Positions 1 to 7,915 are shown, counted from the first letter of the stretch. The stretch is 64,000 bases of DNA from Chloroflexota bacterium (GCA_016234485.1 JACRBL010000067.1:1-64000), one strand, 5' to 3'. The notes: generated from the sequence alone by a model not told the origin. A program made the numbers and translations.

Positions 1-119
1 AAATTGCGCAGATGATCAATATGCAGCCCAGTTTGGTTAGAGCCTATGTCACATTGGCCACAAAGTATCATCCCGAACTGTTGCCCGAACAATCCAAACC
101 TGTTCAAGACCAAAGGTGA
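1..119 (+). CDS. C-terminal end of an unidentified, possibly helix-turn-helix protein (partial)
   Basis: An open frame enters from the window edge (first full codon at base 3) and stops at 117-119, giving 38 residues. The segment IAQMINMQPSLVRAYVTLA looks like the recognition end of a small helix-turn-helix followed by a short tail, as in DUF1670-type proteins of Chloroflexi. That family link is a weak guess from the look of the segment. The frame is plausible because it ends just before a stem-loop at 208-233. Nothing can be said about function without the upstream part. Confidence 0.4.
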   Translation, partial: IAQMINMQPSLVRAYVTLATKYHPELLPEQSKPVQDQR

Positions 120-207
120 CAGGTGGCACTATCGCGGATTTGTTTTTATTGGAAGACACGTAGGGGCAGTCCTGTGTGACTGCCCTGATCTTTCGGGCGA
201 ACATTAC

Positions 208-233
208 AGGGGCGGACATTTAAGTCCGCCCCT
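208..233. terminator. Stem-loop between convergent genes
   Basis: Ten bases (AGGGGCGGAC, 208-217) pair perfectly with 224-233 across a 6-base loop. There is no T-run on the plus side. The same GGGGCGGAC/GTCCGCCCC arms recur at 2450-2473, where a T-run follows, so this is a reused sequence in the genome. It lies between a plus-strand gene end and the minus-strand gene ending at 248 and may serve both. Confidence 0.5.
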
Positions 234-247
234 ACGATTATACGGCA

Positions 248-664
248 TTACTCTTTCTTGTCTTCGGCGGGCGCTTCCCCATGTGCGCGCTTGTGCCATT
301 CTTCAAAAAACGGCGGGACGTTTTTCCCATCCATGCCATGCCGCCAGGGGCCGTGTCCGTGCATATGGTGTCCCCAGCGCGGTCCCCACATCGCGAAGCG
401 GAAGGCCTTCATGGCGATGACAAAGATGACGAAGGTGAAGAAGATGCCGAAGCACCCGAAGCCCATTCCGAAGGGACGATGGAAGGGCATCCCGTGGCCG
501 TAGGCGTAGGCATACGGCATGGGGAGGCTTTGTCCCTCGGGCGCGTTGATGGTGATCGGCGAGCCTTTGGCCACACCCGCGTTGAAGGCGAAGAAGGCGA
601 CCGCGGCGATGGCGGCAACCATCACGAGGGCGGCGAAGATGCGAAATACAAATTTACCGTTCAT
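248..664 (-). CDS. Small His-rich membrane protein, function unknown
   Basis: 138 residues. An N-terminal hydrophobic helix (about 8-30) is followed by a Pro/Tyr/His-rich stretch and a second hydrophobic segment (about 70-87). The tail is rich in His, Gly and Trp (GHHMHGHGPWRHG, about 97-109) and ends in charged residues. The layout suggests two membrane passes with an exposed His-rich tail that could bind metal; this is inference only. AAGGAG lies just upstream of the ATG and supports the start. I do not recognise a named family. The 266 bases before mpg on the other strand hold two TATAAT-like boxes (843-848, 892-897) without good -35 partners, and an imperfect inverted repeat (815-843). 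Confidence 0.7.
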   Translation of the reverse strand: MNGKFVFRIFAALVMVAAIAAVAFFAFNAGVAKGSPITINAPEGQSLPMPYAYAYGHGMPFHRPFGMGFGCFGIFFTFVIFVIAMKAFRFAMWGPRWGHHMHGHGPWRHGMDGKNVPPFFEEWHKRAHGEAPAEDKKE

Positions 665-912
665 GGTTCACTCCTTTGTGAATTGAATTCTGAACGGAAG
701 TATAGAAGCAGGTTGTGAAGTGAGTGTGAAGGCAGGATGGAGGGGTTGTAGCAGGAGAGGTTGGGTGGTTGGATCGTTGGATAGTCACTCAGTCGCTTGG
801 TCACATGGTCGGAAAACCTCTGGGTCAACAAAACCCAAAGGTTATAATCTGAAATATTCAACCGACAGATCGCCCCTTTGGGGTTGGAAGATATAATCGC
901 TCAATTGGCCTT

Positions 913-937
913 ACTGAAAACTGATCACTGATGACTG
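913..937. repeat. Heptamer repeat across the mpg start codon
   Basis: Units of the type ACTGATN repeat with a 7-base period (ACTGATC, ACTGATG, ACTGCC). The ATG of mpg is formed inside the second unit. No Shine-Dalgarno sequence is visible upstream. The same unit in related form occurs at 11701-11731 (CAGTGAT). Confidence 0.55.
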
Positions 938-1521
938 CCTCCCCCCTCCCTCATAAATTCTACAACCGCCCCACCCTCACCGTTGCGCGCGAATTGATCG
1001 GTGCGCGGCTGGTGCGGATTTGGGATGGAGTCAAACTTGTCGGTCTCATCACAGAGACGGAGGGATATATCGGCGAGGAGGATCAGGCCTGCCACGCGCG
1101 GGCCGGTCGGACGCCGCGCACCTTGCCGATGTATGGGCCGCCTGGACATGCATATGTGTATTTCACATACGGTCATCATTGGATGCTGAACGCGGTGACC
1201 GAGCAGGAGGGATTCCCTGCGGCGGCCCTCATCCGCGCGATCTGGCCGATCGAGGGCGCGGAGGTGATGTCGGCGCGGCGCGGGGGACGCGATACATTTG
1301 GGCCGGGGAAACTCTGTCAGGCCCTGGGGATCGGCAAAAGCGAGAATCAGGCCGATTTAGCCGCGCCCGCCTCCCGTCTATGGATCGAAGCGGGGGTGAA
1401 TGTCCCCGATTCGGCCGTGACGATTAGTCCACGTGTGGGTTTATATACTGTGCCAGAGCCGTGGAAGTCGAAGCCGTGGCGGTTTTTGGTGAAGCGATAT
1501 TCGGTATTCGAGACTCGATAA
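931..1521 (+). CDS. mpg: DNA-3-methyladenine glycosylase (AAG/MPG family)
   Basis: 196 residues, normal for bacterial AAG-type enzymes, which excise alkylated purines such as 3-methyladenine and hypoxanthine and start base excision repair in the cytoplasm. Visible signatures are ARELIGARLVR near the N-terminus, ETEGYIGEEDQACHA (about 42-56, holding the catalytic Glu), the YVYFTYGHHWMLN strand (about 75-87), and the GPGKLCQALGI segment (about 124-134). The start has no clear ribosome-binding site and sits in a short heptamer repeat. The last seven codons lie in another repeat (1498-1555), so the extreme C-terminus is probably not conserved. It is the first of a plus-strand run continuing with fabI. 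Confidence 0.93.
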   Translation: MTASPLPHKFYNRPTLTVARELIGARLVRIWDGVKLVGLITETEGYIGEEDQACHARAGRTPRTLPMYGPPGHAYVYFTYGHHWMLNAVTEQEGFPAAALIRAIWPIEGAEVMSARRGGRDTFGPGKLCQALGIGKSENQADLAAPASRLWIEAGVNVPDSAVTISPRVGLYTVPEPWKSKPWRFLVKRYSVFETR

Positions 1522-1555
1522 TCGAATGACGAATATCGAATTATCAAATTTTCGG
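1498..1555. repeat. TCGAATA-type heptamer array at the mpg-fabI junction
   Basis: Degenerate units around CGAATAT / ATATTCG on both strands, with roughly 7-base spacing, run through the last codons of mpg and the gap before fabI. The same unit type reappears inside recJ at 62724-62782. Confidence 0.6.
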
Positions 1556-1562
1556 AGGCAAC

Positions 1563-2360
1563 ATGGGTTTACTCGATGGCAAGAACGCTTTAATTTTTGG
1601 TCTCGCGAACGACAAGTCTATTGCGTGGGGCATCACGCAGGCGCTGAAGCGCGAGGGCGCGAATCTCGGCATCAGTTACGCGGGCGATATGCTCAAGCGG
1701 CGCGTGTTGCCGTTGGCCGAAGAGATCGGTTGCAAGTGGGTGGAGGAATGTGACGTGACCAAAGACGAGCAGATCGCGGCGGTGGCAGAAAAAGCCGCGG
1801 CGCATTTCGGCAAGATTGACGTGCTGGTTCATTCGGTGGCGTTCGCGGGGCGGGACGAGTTGACCGGCCCGTATTACAACACCACCCGCGAGGGCTTCAA
1901 GAACGCGATGGACATTTCGGTCTATTCGTTCGTGGCGCTGGCGAAGGCCTTCCAGCCCATTTTAAATCCTGGCGCTTCATTGATGTGCATGACCTACTAC
2001 GGCTCGGTGAAAGTCGCGCCGCATTACAACGTGATGGGCGTGGCCAAGGCCGCGCTCGAAGCGACAACGCGCTACCTGGCCTTTGACTTCGGCCCGCAGA
2101 AGATCCGCGTCAACGCCATTTCGGCGGGGCCGATCCGCACTTTGGCGGCCGCGGGTGTGGGCGGCTTCCGCGACATGTACAAGCACTTTGCGGATATGTC
2201 GCCGATGCGCGAAAACGTGACCATTGAAGACGTAGGTAACGCGGCTGTCTTCCTGGCCTCTGACCTCTCGAAGCGCATCACGGGCGATGTGTTGTACGTG
2301 GATAGCGGCTTCAACATCGTCGGCGTGCAGATGGGGGCGAAGGAAGAGAACAAAGAGTAG
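1563..2360 (+). CDS. fabI: Enoyl-[acyl-carrier-protein] reductase [NADH]
   Basis: 265 residues, the usual FabI length. It catalyses the last step of each fatty-acid elongation cycle, reducing trans-2-enoyl-ACP with NAD(P)H. The N-terminal Rossmann segment [16 protein letters not shown] (about 14-29) is the FabI form of the nucleotide-binding loop. The Tyr-x6-Tyr-x6-Lys signature is seen around [20 protein letters not shown] (about 142-161), followed by the [11 protein letters not shown] substrate loop (about 192-202) and the [20 protein letters not shown] ending. GGAGG eight bases before the ATG fixes the start. Two hairpins follow, the second an intrinsic terminator. Confidence 0.96.
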   Translation: MGLLDGKNALIFGLANDKSIAWGITQALKREGANLGISYAGDMLKRRVLPLAEEIGCKWVEECDVTKDEQIAAVAEKAAAHFGKIDVLVHSVAFAGRDELTGPYYNTTREGFKNAMDISVYSFVALAKAFQPILNPGASLMCMTYYGSVKVAPHYNVMGVAKAALEATTRYLAFDFGPQKIRVNAISAGPIRTLAAAGVGGFRDMYKHFADMSPMRENVTIEDVGNAAVFLASDLSKRITGDVLYVDSGFNIVGVQMGAKEENKE

Positions 2361-2398
2361 AGACCAGAGAACAGTCAGTGCGGCGCTCAGAGATCGCG

Positions 2399-2478
2399 AG
2401 CAGTTGCACTGCGAACCAGTCAGCAGTGCAACTGCTGACGAAACATGTCGGGGCGGACCTGCGCGTCCGCCCCTTTTT
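2399..2478 (+). terminator. Tandem hairpins, the second an intrinsic terminator, after fabI
   Basis: A perfect 13-base inverted repeat (2399-2411 with 2424-2436) is followed by a nine-base GC stem (2450-2458 with 2465-2473) and a run of five T. The second is a standard Rho-independent terminator. Its arms match those of the stem-loop at 208-233. Confidence 0.8.
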
Positions 2479-2500
2479 GTTTTAACGGTAAAATTACCTC

Positions 2501-3040
2501 ATGTTCAAACGCAACACCCAACCAACCGAAACCGCTCAACCCATCCAAGCCGTGGAGCGCATCACGTCAGTGCTCGGCTCGGGCCTGATCTGGCACGGCT
2601 CCATCAACGGCGCGGGCGGCGTCCGCATTGAAGGCGCGTTCGAAGGCGAGATCGCCCTGCGCGGCATGCTCGTCGTCGGCGAGACGGGACGCGTCACCTG
2701 TGAAAACATCCGCGCCAACGCGGTCATCGTGGCGGGCGCGGTGAAGGGCAACATCGCCACCCAAAAATTGGAGATCCGCGCCACGGGCCGCGTGTGGGGC
2801 GACGTGGTGACGACCGCCTTCGTGACCGAAGAGGGCGCCTTCCTGCGCGGACAGATCCGCATGGAAGAGCGCGTCGAGCTGGACCTCGAGGCGGCTCCCG
2901 AGTCCACGCCTGCGGAGGCGGCCCAGGCCGAGTCGCTGGCCGCAACAGCTGCGTCCCTCCCCGAGGTCACGCCCGTGGCGAAGGTCGAACCCGCCGCGGG
3001 GAACGCGACGGTGATCCGCAAGAGAAAGTCAACGACCTAG
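2501..3040 (+). CDS. Bactofilin (polymer-forming cytoskeletal protein)
   Basis: 179 residues. Residues about 25-120 form the bactofilin beta-helix: short Gly- and Val-rich turns such as GSINGAGGVRIEGAFEGEI, GMLVVGETGRVTCENIRANA and GAVKGNIATQKLEIRATG, each about 17-20 residues. Bactofilins polymerise without nucleotide and organise cell shape, membrane or wall proteins. The C-terminal 50 residues are Ala/Glu/Pro-rich and probably disordered, ending in a basic RKRKSTT tail, as is common in this family. No adjacent peptidase of the M23 type is present, so its partner is unknown. Confidence 0.9.
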   Translation: MFKRNTQPTETAQPIQAVERITSVLGSGLIWHGSINGAGGVRIEGAFEGEIALRGMLVVGETGRVTCENIRANAVIVAGAVKGNIATQKLEIRATGRVWGDVVTTAFVTEEGAFLRGQIRMEERVELDLEAAPESTPAEAAQAESLAATAASLPEVTPVAKVEPAAGNATVIRKRKSTT

Positions 3041-3110
3041 CCCTCACCCCTAACCCCTTCGCGAAGCACCCCTGTGGGGCTCCCAAAATCGGGAGAGGGG
3101 AATTTACATC
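3041..3110. repeat. Dispersed palindromic element (CCCTCACCCCTAACC type)
   Basis: The gap starts with CCCTCACCCCTAACCCC and ends with GGGAGAGGGG, with a small nested palindrome (CGCGAAGCACCCC / TGTGGGGCTCCC) between. Related elements lie at 7299-7341, 22257-22301, 41909-41982 and 50351-50433. It fills the bactofilin to ProRS-like gap almost exactly. Confidence 0.65.
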
Positions 3111-3113
3111 CCC

Positions 3114-4316
3114 ATGAAATACCGCGACATCCACATCCAAACCCAACGCGAATTCCCCAACAACGCGCGGACAGAAGGCTTCGGCTGGCTCGTCCGCGCG
3201 GGGTATGTTACGCGCGAGAAGGTGTTGACTCCGCTTGGCGAATACGCGGTCAATCACCTGGGCGCGTTCGCCGAGCGAGACGAATCTTCTTTCATCTTTC
3301 ATCTTTCTTTTCTCACTCTCAATTCTACAGACGAAACTTTCTTCCCCATTTCTACAGGCGACATGGAAATCATCCACTGCCCCGCGTGTGGATACACGTC
3401 ACGTCGAGAATTAGCGGTTTTCAAAAAGACGCCATTTTCAAACGAAGCGCCCCTGCCGATGGAAAAAGTGTCCACGCCCGAATGTCCCACCATTGAGGCG
3501 TTGGCGAATTTCCTGAACCTTCCCAAAGAGAAGACCGCTAAAGCGCTGATGTTCACCCGCGTTTCGGACGGAAAATTCGTCTTCGTGGTCGTGCGCGGCG
3601 ACATGACTTTAAGCGATGCCAAACTGAAGAACGCGGTCGGAGAAGTACGTCTCGCGACCGCCGAAGAAATTGTCCGCGCAGGCGCGGCCGCGGGATACGC
3701 GTCCCCCGTCGGCTTGAACGCGAAGCGCGCGCTCATTGTGGTGGATGATCTCGTCCCGCAATCATCAAATCTGGTAGCAGGCGCGAACGAGACGGGCTAC
3801 CATCTGCTCAATACCAACTGCGGACGCGACTACACTCCCGAAATCATCGCCGACCTCGCGCTGGCCGATGCGACTCACGCCTGTTCGATGTGCGGAAATC
3901 CGCTCACTCTTCTCCCTGGCATTATTCTGGCTACGCACACGAATTTTTTCTTCGAGAATATCCTCCTCGCCCTCGCCGAAACCCATCACGACGATAAAGG
4001 CCTCGCCCTCCCCAAATCCGCCGCGCCGTTTGACGTATATCTCATGCACGTCCCCGGCAAAATGATGGACACGCGCGCCGAAGCGGAGAAAATCTACAGC
4101 GAATTGCAAGCCGCGGGCATCTCCGTCCTGTTCGATGACCGCGACGAGCGCGCAGGCGTCAAATTCAACGACGCGGATCTGATAGGGTGCCCCGTCCGAA
4201 TCACAGTTGGGGAACGAGGAATGCAAAATGGGACGGTGGAGGTAAAAGCGAGGAAGGCGACTCAGGCGGAATTAATCCCTCTCGGAGAGATTATCCGTTT
4301 TCTAAAACAAAATTAG
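3114..4316 (+). CDS. ProRS-like protein lacking the aminoacylation core (editing plus anticodon-binding domains)
   Basis: 400 residues. Residues 1-52 resemble the start of bacterial prolyl-tRNA synthetase (TQREFPNNARTEGFGWLVRAGY). The next 30 residues (about 54-83) are low-complexity, encoded by a TCTTTCA-type repeat. Then follow CPAC (89-92), a YbaK/INS editing domain (about 118-250), a second Cys pair CSMC (257-260), and an anticodon-binding domain (about 305-400). Class II motifs 1 and 2 are missing. The motif 3 region (about 268-292, THTNFFFENILLALAE then THHDDKG) lacks the Gly-x-Gly-x-x-Arg of ProRS. It therefore cannot make Pro-tRNA. It could clear mischarged tRNA-Pro or be a regulator; that is inference. 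A full proS should exist elsewhere in the genome. Confidence 0.8.
   Translation: MKYRDIHIQTQREFPNNARTEGFGWLVRAGYVTREKVLTPLGEYAVNHLGAFAERDESSFIFHLSFLTLNSTDETFFPISTGDMEIIHCPACGYTSRRELAVFKKTPFSNEAPLPMEKVSTPECPTIEALANFLNLPKEKTAKALMFTRVSDGKFVFVVVRGDMTLSDAKLKNAVGEVRLATAEEIVRAGAAAGYASPVGLNAKRALIVVDDLVPQSSNLVAGANETGYHLLNTNCGRDYTPEIIADLALADATHACSMCGNPLTLLPGIILATHTNFFFENILLALAETHHDDKGLALPKSAAPFDVYLMHVPGKMMDTRAEAEKIYSELQAAGISVLFDDRDERAGVKFNDADLIGCPVRITVGERGMQNGTVEVKARKATQAELIPLGEIIRFLKQN
3282..3330. repeat. TCTTTCA heptamer array inside the ProRS-like gene
   Basis: TCTTTCA, TCTTTCA and TCTTTCT follow one another, then decay into TTTCTCA and CTCTCAA, all with a 7-base period and in frame. It encodes a Phe/Ser/Leu-rich stretch at the point where the catalytic core of ProRS would be. 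Confidence 0.65.
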
Positions 4317-4328
4317 ATTACAGCATAT

Positions 4329-4362
4329 AAAAACTGGCGACCCAATGAACCGCCAGTTTTTT
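4329..4362 (+). terminator. Intrinsic terminator after the ProRS-like gene
   Basis: AAACTGGCG (4331-4339) pairs with CGCCAGTTT (4351-4359) and runs into six T. The 60 bases beyond it, up to the end of the rubrerythrin gene, show nothing further. Confidence 0.8.
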
Positions 4363-4423
4363 GTCGCTCTCTCAGTTGATCCGATTTTAGACAGCCCCCA
4401 AACCTTCCTTTTCATGCCTGCGT

Positions 4424-4921
4424 TTACAACAGCGTGAATTTATCGGGCTTCGCGCCGCAGACCTTGCACGGCTCGGTGGGCTTGCCCAACTCAATGTTGC
4501 CGCACACGGGGCAGAGATAGAACTCCATGCCTTCCAAGTCTTTGCCCTGCTTCACCGATTCGAGAGCCATCGTGTACAGTTTGGCATGCACAGCCTCTGT
4601 CTCGAGCGCGTACCCAAACATACGCTTCGCCTTGTGATCCTCGGCAACGGCCTTTTCGAGCATGGGCGGATACATTTCCTTGTATTCATGCGTCTCGCCC
4701 TCGAACGCGGCCACCAGATTATCGGCGGTGGAGCCGATCCCGTCCATGGCCTTCAAATGCCCCTCAGCATGGATGCGCTCCGCTTCGGCCGCGGTGCGAA
4801 AAAGTTTCGCCACATTCGGAAAGCCATCCTGCTCGGCCTTCTTGGCAAAGGCGCGATATTTTTGATTGGCCTGGCTTTCGCCCGCGAACGCGGATTTGAT
4901 GTTATCAAGCGTGGTGGACAT
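4424..4921 (-). CDS. rbr: Rubrerythrin
   Basis: 165 residues, slightly shorter than typical rubrerythrins. The N-terminal four-helix di-iron domain shows the ferritin-like ligands in AGESQANQKYRAFAKKAE (about 14-31), EAERIHAEGH (about 46-55), EGETHEYKEMYP (about 74-85) and ETEAVHAKLY (about 107-116). A C-terminal rubredoxin-like knuckle follows, with CPVCGN and CKVCGA holding four Cys. Rubrerythrins reduce hydrogen peroxide in anaerobes and microaerophiles using electrons passed through the rubredoxin site. A good promoter and AAGGAGG precede the ATG. It is transcribed alone, away from the fmt gene end. Confidence 0.94.
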   Translation of the reverse strand: MSTTLDNIKSAFAGESQANQKYRAFAKKAEQDGFPNVAKLFRTAAEAERIHAEGHLKAMDGIGSTADNLVAAFEGETHEYKEMYPPMLEKAVAEDHKAKRMFGYALETEAVHAKLYTMALESVKQGKDLEGMEFYLCPVCGNIELGKPTEPCKVCGAKPDKFTLL

Positions 4922-4954
4922 GGTTCCTCCTTAAAGTTTGTGAAACATAACGCA

Positions 4955-4982
4955 ATTATAGTCCCCCCGAGGAACTACGCAA
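4955..4982 (-). promoter_or_regulatory. Probable promoter of the rubrerythrin gene
   Basis: On the minus strand TTGCGT (4982-4977), 16 bases, then TATAAT (4960-4955). The -10 is perfect, the -35 is 4 of 6. No peroxide-regulator box is obvious. Confidence 0.55.
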
Positions 4983-4992
4983 GTATTAATTA

Positions 4993-5910
4993 TCACGACA
5001 TCCAATCACGCGCGCCTGCCAAAAACGACTTGCCGTCCATGACCTTCTTCCCCGCGGGCTGGACTTCCTCGAGGAGGAGCGCGTCGTCCGCGCACATCAC
5101 GGCGGGTTTATCTTCGACGATGAGGCGGGTTCCGCTCCTCGCGCGTTGACCTACGCTGACGGGTTTCGCGCGCGCCACTTTGAGCAGGTTCCCGTTCCAC
5201 TCGAACCACGCGCCAGGCCATGGATTCATCGCGCGCACGCGCCGCTCCACCGCGTGGACAGATTCGTTGAAATCAAGACGGCCATCTTCTTTCTTCAACA
5301 TCGGCGCGTAGGTGGCTCCATCCGCGGGTTGCGGAGTCGGCGTCAGTTTGCCCGCGAGATATTCGGGCAGGGTGTCGAGCAGGAGATCCGCTCCCAGCGT
5401 GGATAATGCCTGGGAGGCCGCGCCCGCTGTCACGTCGGGAGAGAGGCGCAGGGCGCGTTTGGCGAGCATGTCGCCTGTGTCGAGTCCCGCGTCCATTTGC
5501 ATGATGGTCACGCCCGTCTGGTCATCGCCTGCCAAAATCGCGGCGTTGATCGGCGCCGCGCCGCGCCACCGTGGAAGCAGGGACGCGTGGACGTTGATGC
5601 ACCCGAAGCGCGGCAACGTCAGCAAATCGGGTTTTAAGATTTGACCGAACGCGGCCACCACGATGAGGTCGGGATTCCACTCGCGCAATTGATTCATGGC
5701 TTCGGCCGCGCGCACTTTTTCGGGTTGAATGACGGGGAGATTTAATTCGAGCGCGAGAGTTTTGACAGGCGGCGCTTTCAACTCGCGGCCACGTCCCGAA
5801 GCGCGATCGGGTTGCGTGACCACGCCGACGATTTGATGCTGAGACGCGAGCGCGCACAGAGATGGCAATGCAAATTCGGGCGAACCCATGAAAACGATGC
5901 GGATGGACAT
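4993..5910 (-). CDS. fmt: Methionyl-tRNA formyltransferase
   Basis: 305 residues from the ATG at 5910 (MSIRIVFMGSPEFALPSL). The frame is open to 5970, but the longer start would add 20 unrelated residues and AGGAC lies before 5910. The enzyme formylates initiator Met-tRNA with 10-formyl-THF. Visible are the N-terminal Rossmann strand, the SLLPRWRGAAPI loop (about 109-120; the family SLLPxxRGxxP), the nearby QTGVTIMQMDAGLDTGDML, and a C-terminal OB-like domain from about 205. No def (peptide deformylase) gene is next to it, which is unusual for this gene but common in Chloroflexi. Confidence 0.95.
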   Translation of the reverse strand: MSIRIVFMGSPEFALPSLCALASQHQIVGVVTQPDRASGRGRELKAPPVKTLALELNLPVIQPEKVRAAEAMNQLREWNPDLIVVAAFGQILKPDLLTLPRFGCINVHASLLPRWRGAAPINAAILAGDDQTGVTIMQMDAGLDTGDMLAKRALRLSPDVTAGAASQALSTLGADLLLDTLPEYLAGKLTPTPQPADGATYAPMLKKEDGRLDFNESVHAVERRVRAMNPWPGAWFEWNGNLLKVARAKPVSVGQRARSGTRLIVEDKPAVMCADDALLLEEVQPAGKKVMDGKSFLAGARDWMS

Positions 5911-5997
5911 GAGTCCTATTCTAGCATTATTTGGGGCGGGCGGATTATTTTGGAGTAAAATACGGGACATTAGCCAAACTCAAAGGAGAAAAATAAA

Positions 5998-6336
5998 ATG
6001 ACCGAACAACCTATATCACCCGAACTCACCAGCGACGACAAACTCTGGGCCATGCTGGCTTACATGCCGTTCTTCGGCTGGATCGTCGCGATCCTCGCGC
6101 TCTTAATGGAAGACAAGCGCGCGCGGTCGTTCGTCAAGTTCCATTCCGTGCAGGCTCTGTCGCTCGCAATCATCAACGGCGTTGTCTCATCGGTGTTGAG
6201 TTTCGTAGTCATTGGTATCTGCACGGCGATTGGCCTCACCATTTACATGATCTATCTCGGTATCAAAGCCTACAACGGCGAAACCGTTCCCGTGCCCTTC
6301 CTGACCGACTTCATCAAGCAACAGGGTTGGGGATAA
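5998..6336 (+). CDS. DUF4870 family small membrane protein
   Basis: 112 residues with three hydrophobic segments (about 18-35, 55-75, 80-95). The pattern SDDKLWAMLAYMPFFGWIVAILALLM, then FVKFHSVQALSLAI and a YLGIKAYNGETVPVPFL ending, is that of DUF4870 proteins (also called Tic20-like). No biochemical role is known. AAAGGAG seven bases upstream supports the ATG. It is divergent from fmt and closed by a strong terminator. Confidence 0.85.
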   Translation: MTEQPISPELTSDDKLWAMLAYMPFFGWIVAILALLMEDKRARSFVKFHSVQALSLAIINGVVSSVLSFVVIGICTAIGLTIYMIYLGIKAYNGETVPVPFLTDFIKQQGWG

Positions 6337-6352
6337 TCGTTTTCAAGAAATT

Positions 6353-6384
6353 GGGCTGTGCAAATTGCACAGCCCTTCTTTTTC
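6353..6384 (+). terminator. Intrinsic terminator after the DUF4870 gene
   Basis: GGGCTGTGCA (6353-6362) pairs perfectly with TGCACAGCCC (6366-6375) over a 3-base loop and is followed by a T-rich tail. Confidence 0.9.
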
Positions 6385-6522
6385 CTCTTTCAAATGCGGA
6401 GTCGAACGTCTCCGACGTTCATTATCTAAAGTCACAGATATTGGACTCCGTTCCCAAAAAAACAAAAAATCATTGCAACCTTTGCGCTCATCGAAACGTA
6501 TTCCATGTCAAAGAGGTGAACC

Positions 6523-7230
6523 ATGAACATCAATAAAGCCATATCTTATCCATTTGAAGACAAGCAATGGATCAGCAAATTGGGGCTCGGCGCCGTGATC
6601 GGAATGATCCCCATCCTGAACTTTGCCTGGAGCGGATACCTTGTTGGTATCCTGCGTAACGTCGTCAGCGGCGCTGCAGAGCCGCTCCCCAACTGGGACA
6701 ATTTCGAAAAGAAATTCATGGACGGATTGATCCTGTTCGCGGCGGGGCTGGTCTACGGCCTGCCGATTCTGCTGGTGGTGTGTCTGCCATTGGGCATCAT
6801 GTCCGTCTCTGGCGCGCTCGCAGGGAGCGGAGATTTTCAGGATATTGGAAACATCCTCGGCGGCGTTGGCGGCGTGTTGGGTCTGTGCCTCGGCGGACTG
6901 TTCATTGTCTACGGGCTGTTCCTTTCGATTGTCTATCCTGCCATTCTGGTGATCTTCGCCCGCGAAGGGACGTTCGCTTCCTGCTTCAAATTTAGGGAAG
7001 TGATTGACCTGATCAGCAAGAACGCGGGGAATTTCTTCACGGCCTGGGGCGTCAGCCTGGTGGCCGCGCTCGGCGTCGGCTTTATTGCGGGCATCGTGGG
7101 CGGCGTTCTCGGCTGGATTCCCTGCGTGGGCTGGGTTGTTGCGCTGGTAGCCAGCATGGGTTCAACAGTTTACGCCACGGCGGTGTACGCGCACCTGTTT
7201 GGGCAATTCGGCGCTGAAGCCATTGTCTAG
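6523..7230 (+). CDS. DUF4013 family membrane protein
   Basis: 235 residues with five or six membrane segments. The N-terminus AISYPFEDKQWISKLGLGAVIGMIPILNFAWSGY and the LPNWDNFEKKFMDG segment (about 57-70) are typical of DUF4013, a family of uncharacterised integral membrane proteins. Gly-rich helices follow at about 70-140 and 165-225. The ATG follows AAAGAGGTG, an acceptable ribosome-binding site. Between this gene and the previous terminator lies only a small hairpin (GAACGTC/GACGTTC near 6402-6421). Confidence 0.85.
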   Translation: MNINKAISYPFEDKQWISKLGLGAVIGMIPILNFAWSGYLVGILRNVVSGAAEPLPNWDNFEKKFMDGLILFAAGLVYGLPILLVVCLPLGIMSVSGALAGSGDFQDIGNILGGVGGVLGLCLGGLFIVYGLFLSIVYPAILVIFAREGTFASCFKFREVIDLISKNAGNFFTAWGVSLVAALGVGFIAGIVGGVLGWIPCVGWVVALVASMGSTVYATAVYAHLFGQFGAEAIV

Positions 7231-7254
7231 CAAATAGCCTTTTCCAATTCTCAG

Positions 7255-7279
7255 GAGCCTGTTCAAAGCAGGCTCTTTT
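7255..7279 (+). terminator. Intrinsic terminator after the DUF4013 gene
   Basis: GAGCCTG (7255-7261) pairs with CAGGCTC (7269-7275), followed by TTTT. Confidence 0.8.
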
Positions 7280-7298
7280 GATTCCAGTCAGTCTTTTC

Positions 7299-7341
7299 CC
7301 TCACCCTACCCCTCTCCCAAAAGGAGAGGGGTAGGGTGAGG
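7299..7341. repeat. Perfect palindrome of the CCCTCACCCTA family
   Basis: Nineteen bases (7299-7317) pair perfectly with 7323-7341 over a 5-base loop. Same family as the elements at 3041, 22257, 41909 and 50351. Confidence 0.8.
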
Positions 7342-7392
7342 ATGCAACCTTCACAACATCGCGGCGTATACCATCAAAGAATAGGAGAAAAA

Positions 7393-7902
7393 ATGGAAAA
7401 CACCCAACCCAAACCCTCGCTCATCATGGTCATCGGCTTGATGACTCTCGTGAACGGCATCTTCAACATCATTTGGGGCATCAGCATCATCGTCGGCACG
7501 GGCTTCCTGGCCTTCATCTGCGCCGCGCCCGTCCCGCTCTTCCCCATCATCCTCGGCGGCTTCGAGATCGCTTACGCCGTCAAACTGCTCGCCAATCCGC
7601 CGCAACCCGTCCAAGCTTCGCAGGCCATCGCCATTTGGGAGATTGTTGCCGTTCTCGTCGGCAACGTCTTCTCGCTGATCGTCGGCATCCTCGCCCTCAT
7701 CTTCTACAACGACGCGGCCGTGCGCGACTACTTCGCCCAACTGAACGGGACTTTCACTCCCGCCCCGACTCCCGCGCCCGAACCGACGCCCGCCCCCGTC
7801 CCCTCGCTTCCCGTCGACCCCGAGCCGTTCCCCTCAACTCCAGCCGAATCCACGCCTGAGGAGACTGAAAAACCCAAACGCCGCCCGCGCAAAGTAGCGT
7901 AA
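7393..7902 (+). CDS. Membrane protein with proline-rich tail, function unknown
   Basis: 169 residues from the ATG at 7393, which follows GGAG. The frame is open upstream to 7336, but that part overlaps the end of a palindromic repeat and is unlikely to be translated. Residues about 8-60 and 78-110 hold four hydrophobic segments. The last 45 residues are Pro/Thr/Glu-rich (TPAPTPAPEPTPAPVPS) and end with KRRPRK, a probably disordered cytoplasmic tail. No family is recognised. A very strong hairpin closes the gene. Confidence 0.7.
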   Translation: MENTQPKPSLIMVIGLMTLVNGIFNIIWGISIIVGTGFLAFICAAPVPLFPIILGGFEIAYAVKLLANPPQPVQASQAIAIWEIVAVLVGNVFSLIVGILALIFYNDAAVRDYFAQLNGTFTPAPTPAPEPTPAPVPSLPVDPEPFPSTPAESTPEETEKPKRRPRKVA

Positions 7903-7915
7903 TCCTATCCTTTCG

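Noticed and set aside
46..420. Plus-strand frame of 124 codons near the left edge
   Set aside because: It overlaps the end of another frame, a stem-loop and the antisense of a better membrane-protein gene, and its product has no sensible composition.
843..897. Promoters for mpg from the two TATAAT boxes
   Set aside because: Neither has a plausible -35 hexamer at 15-19 bases, so they are only mentioned.
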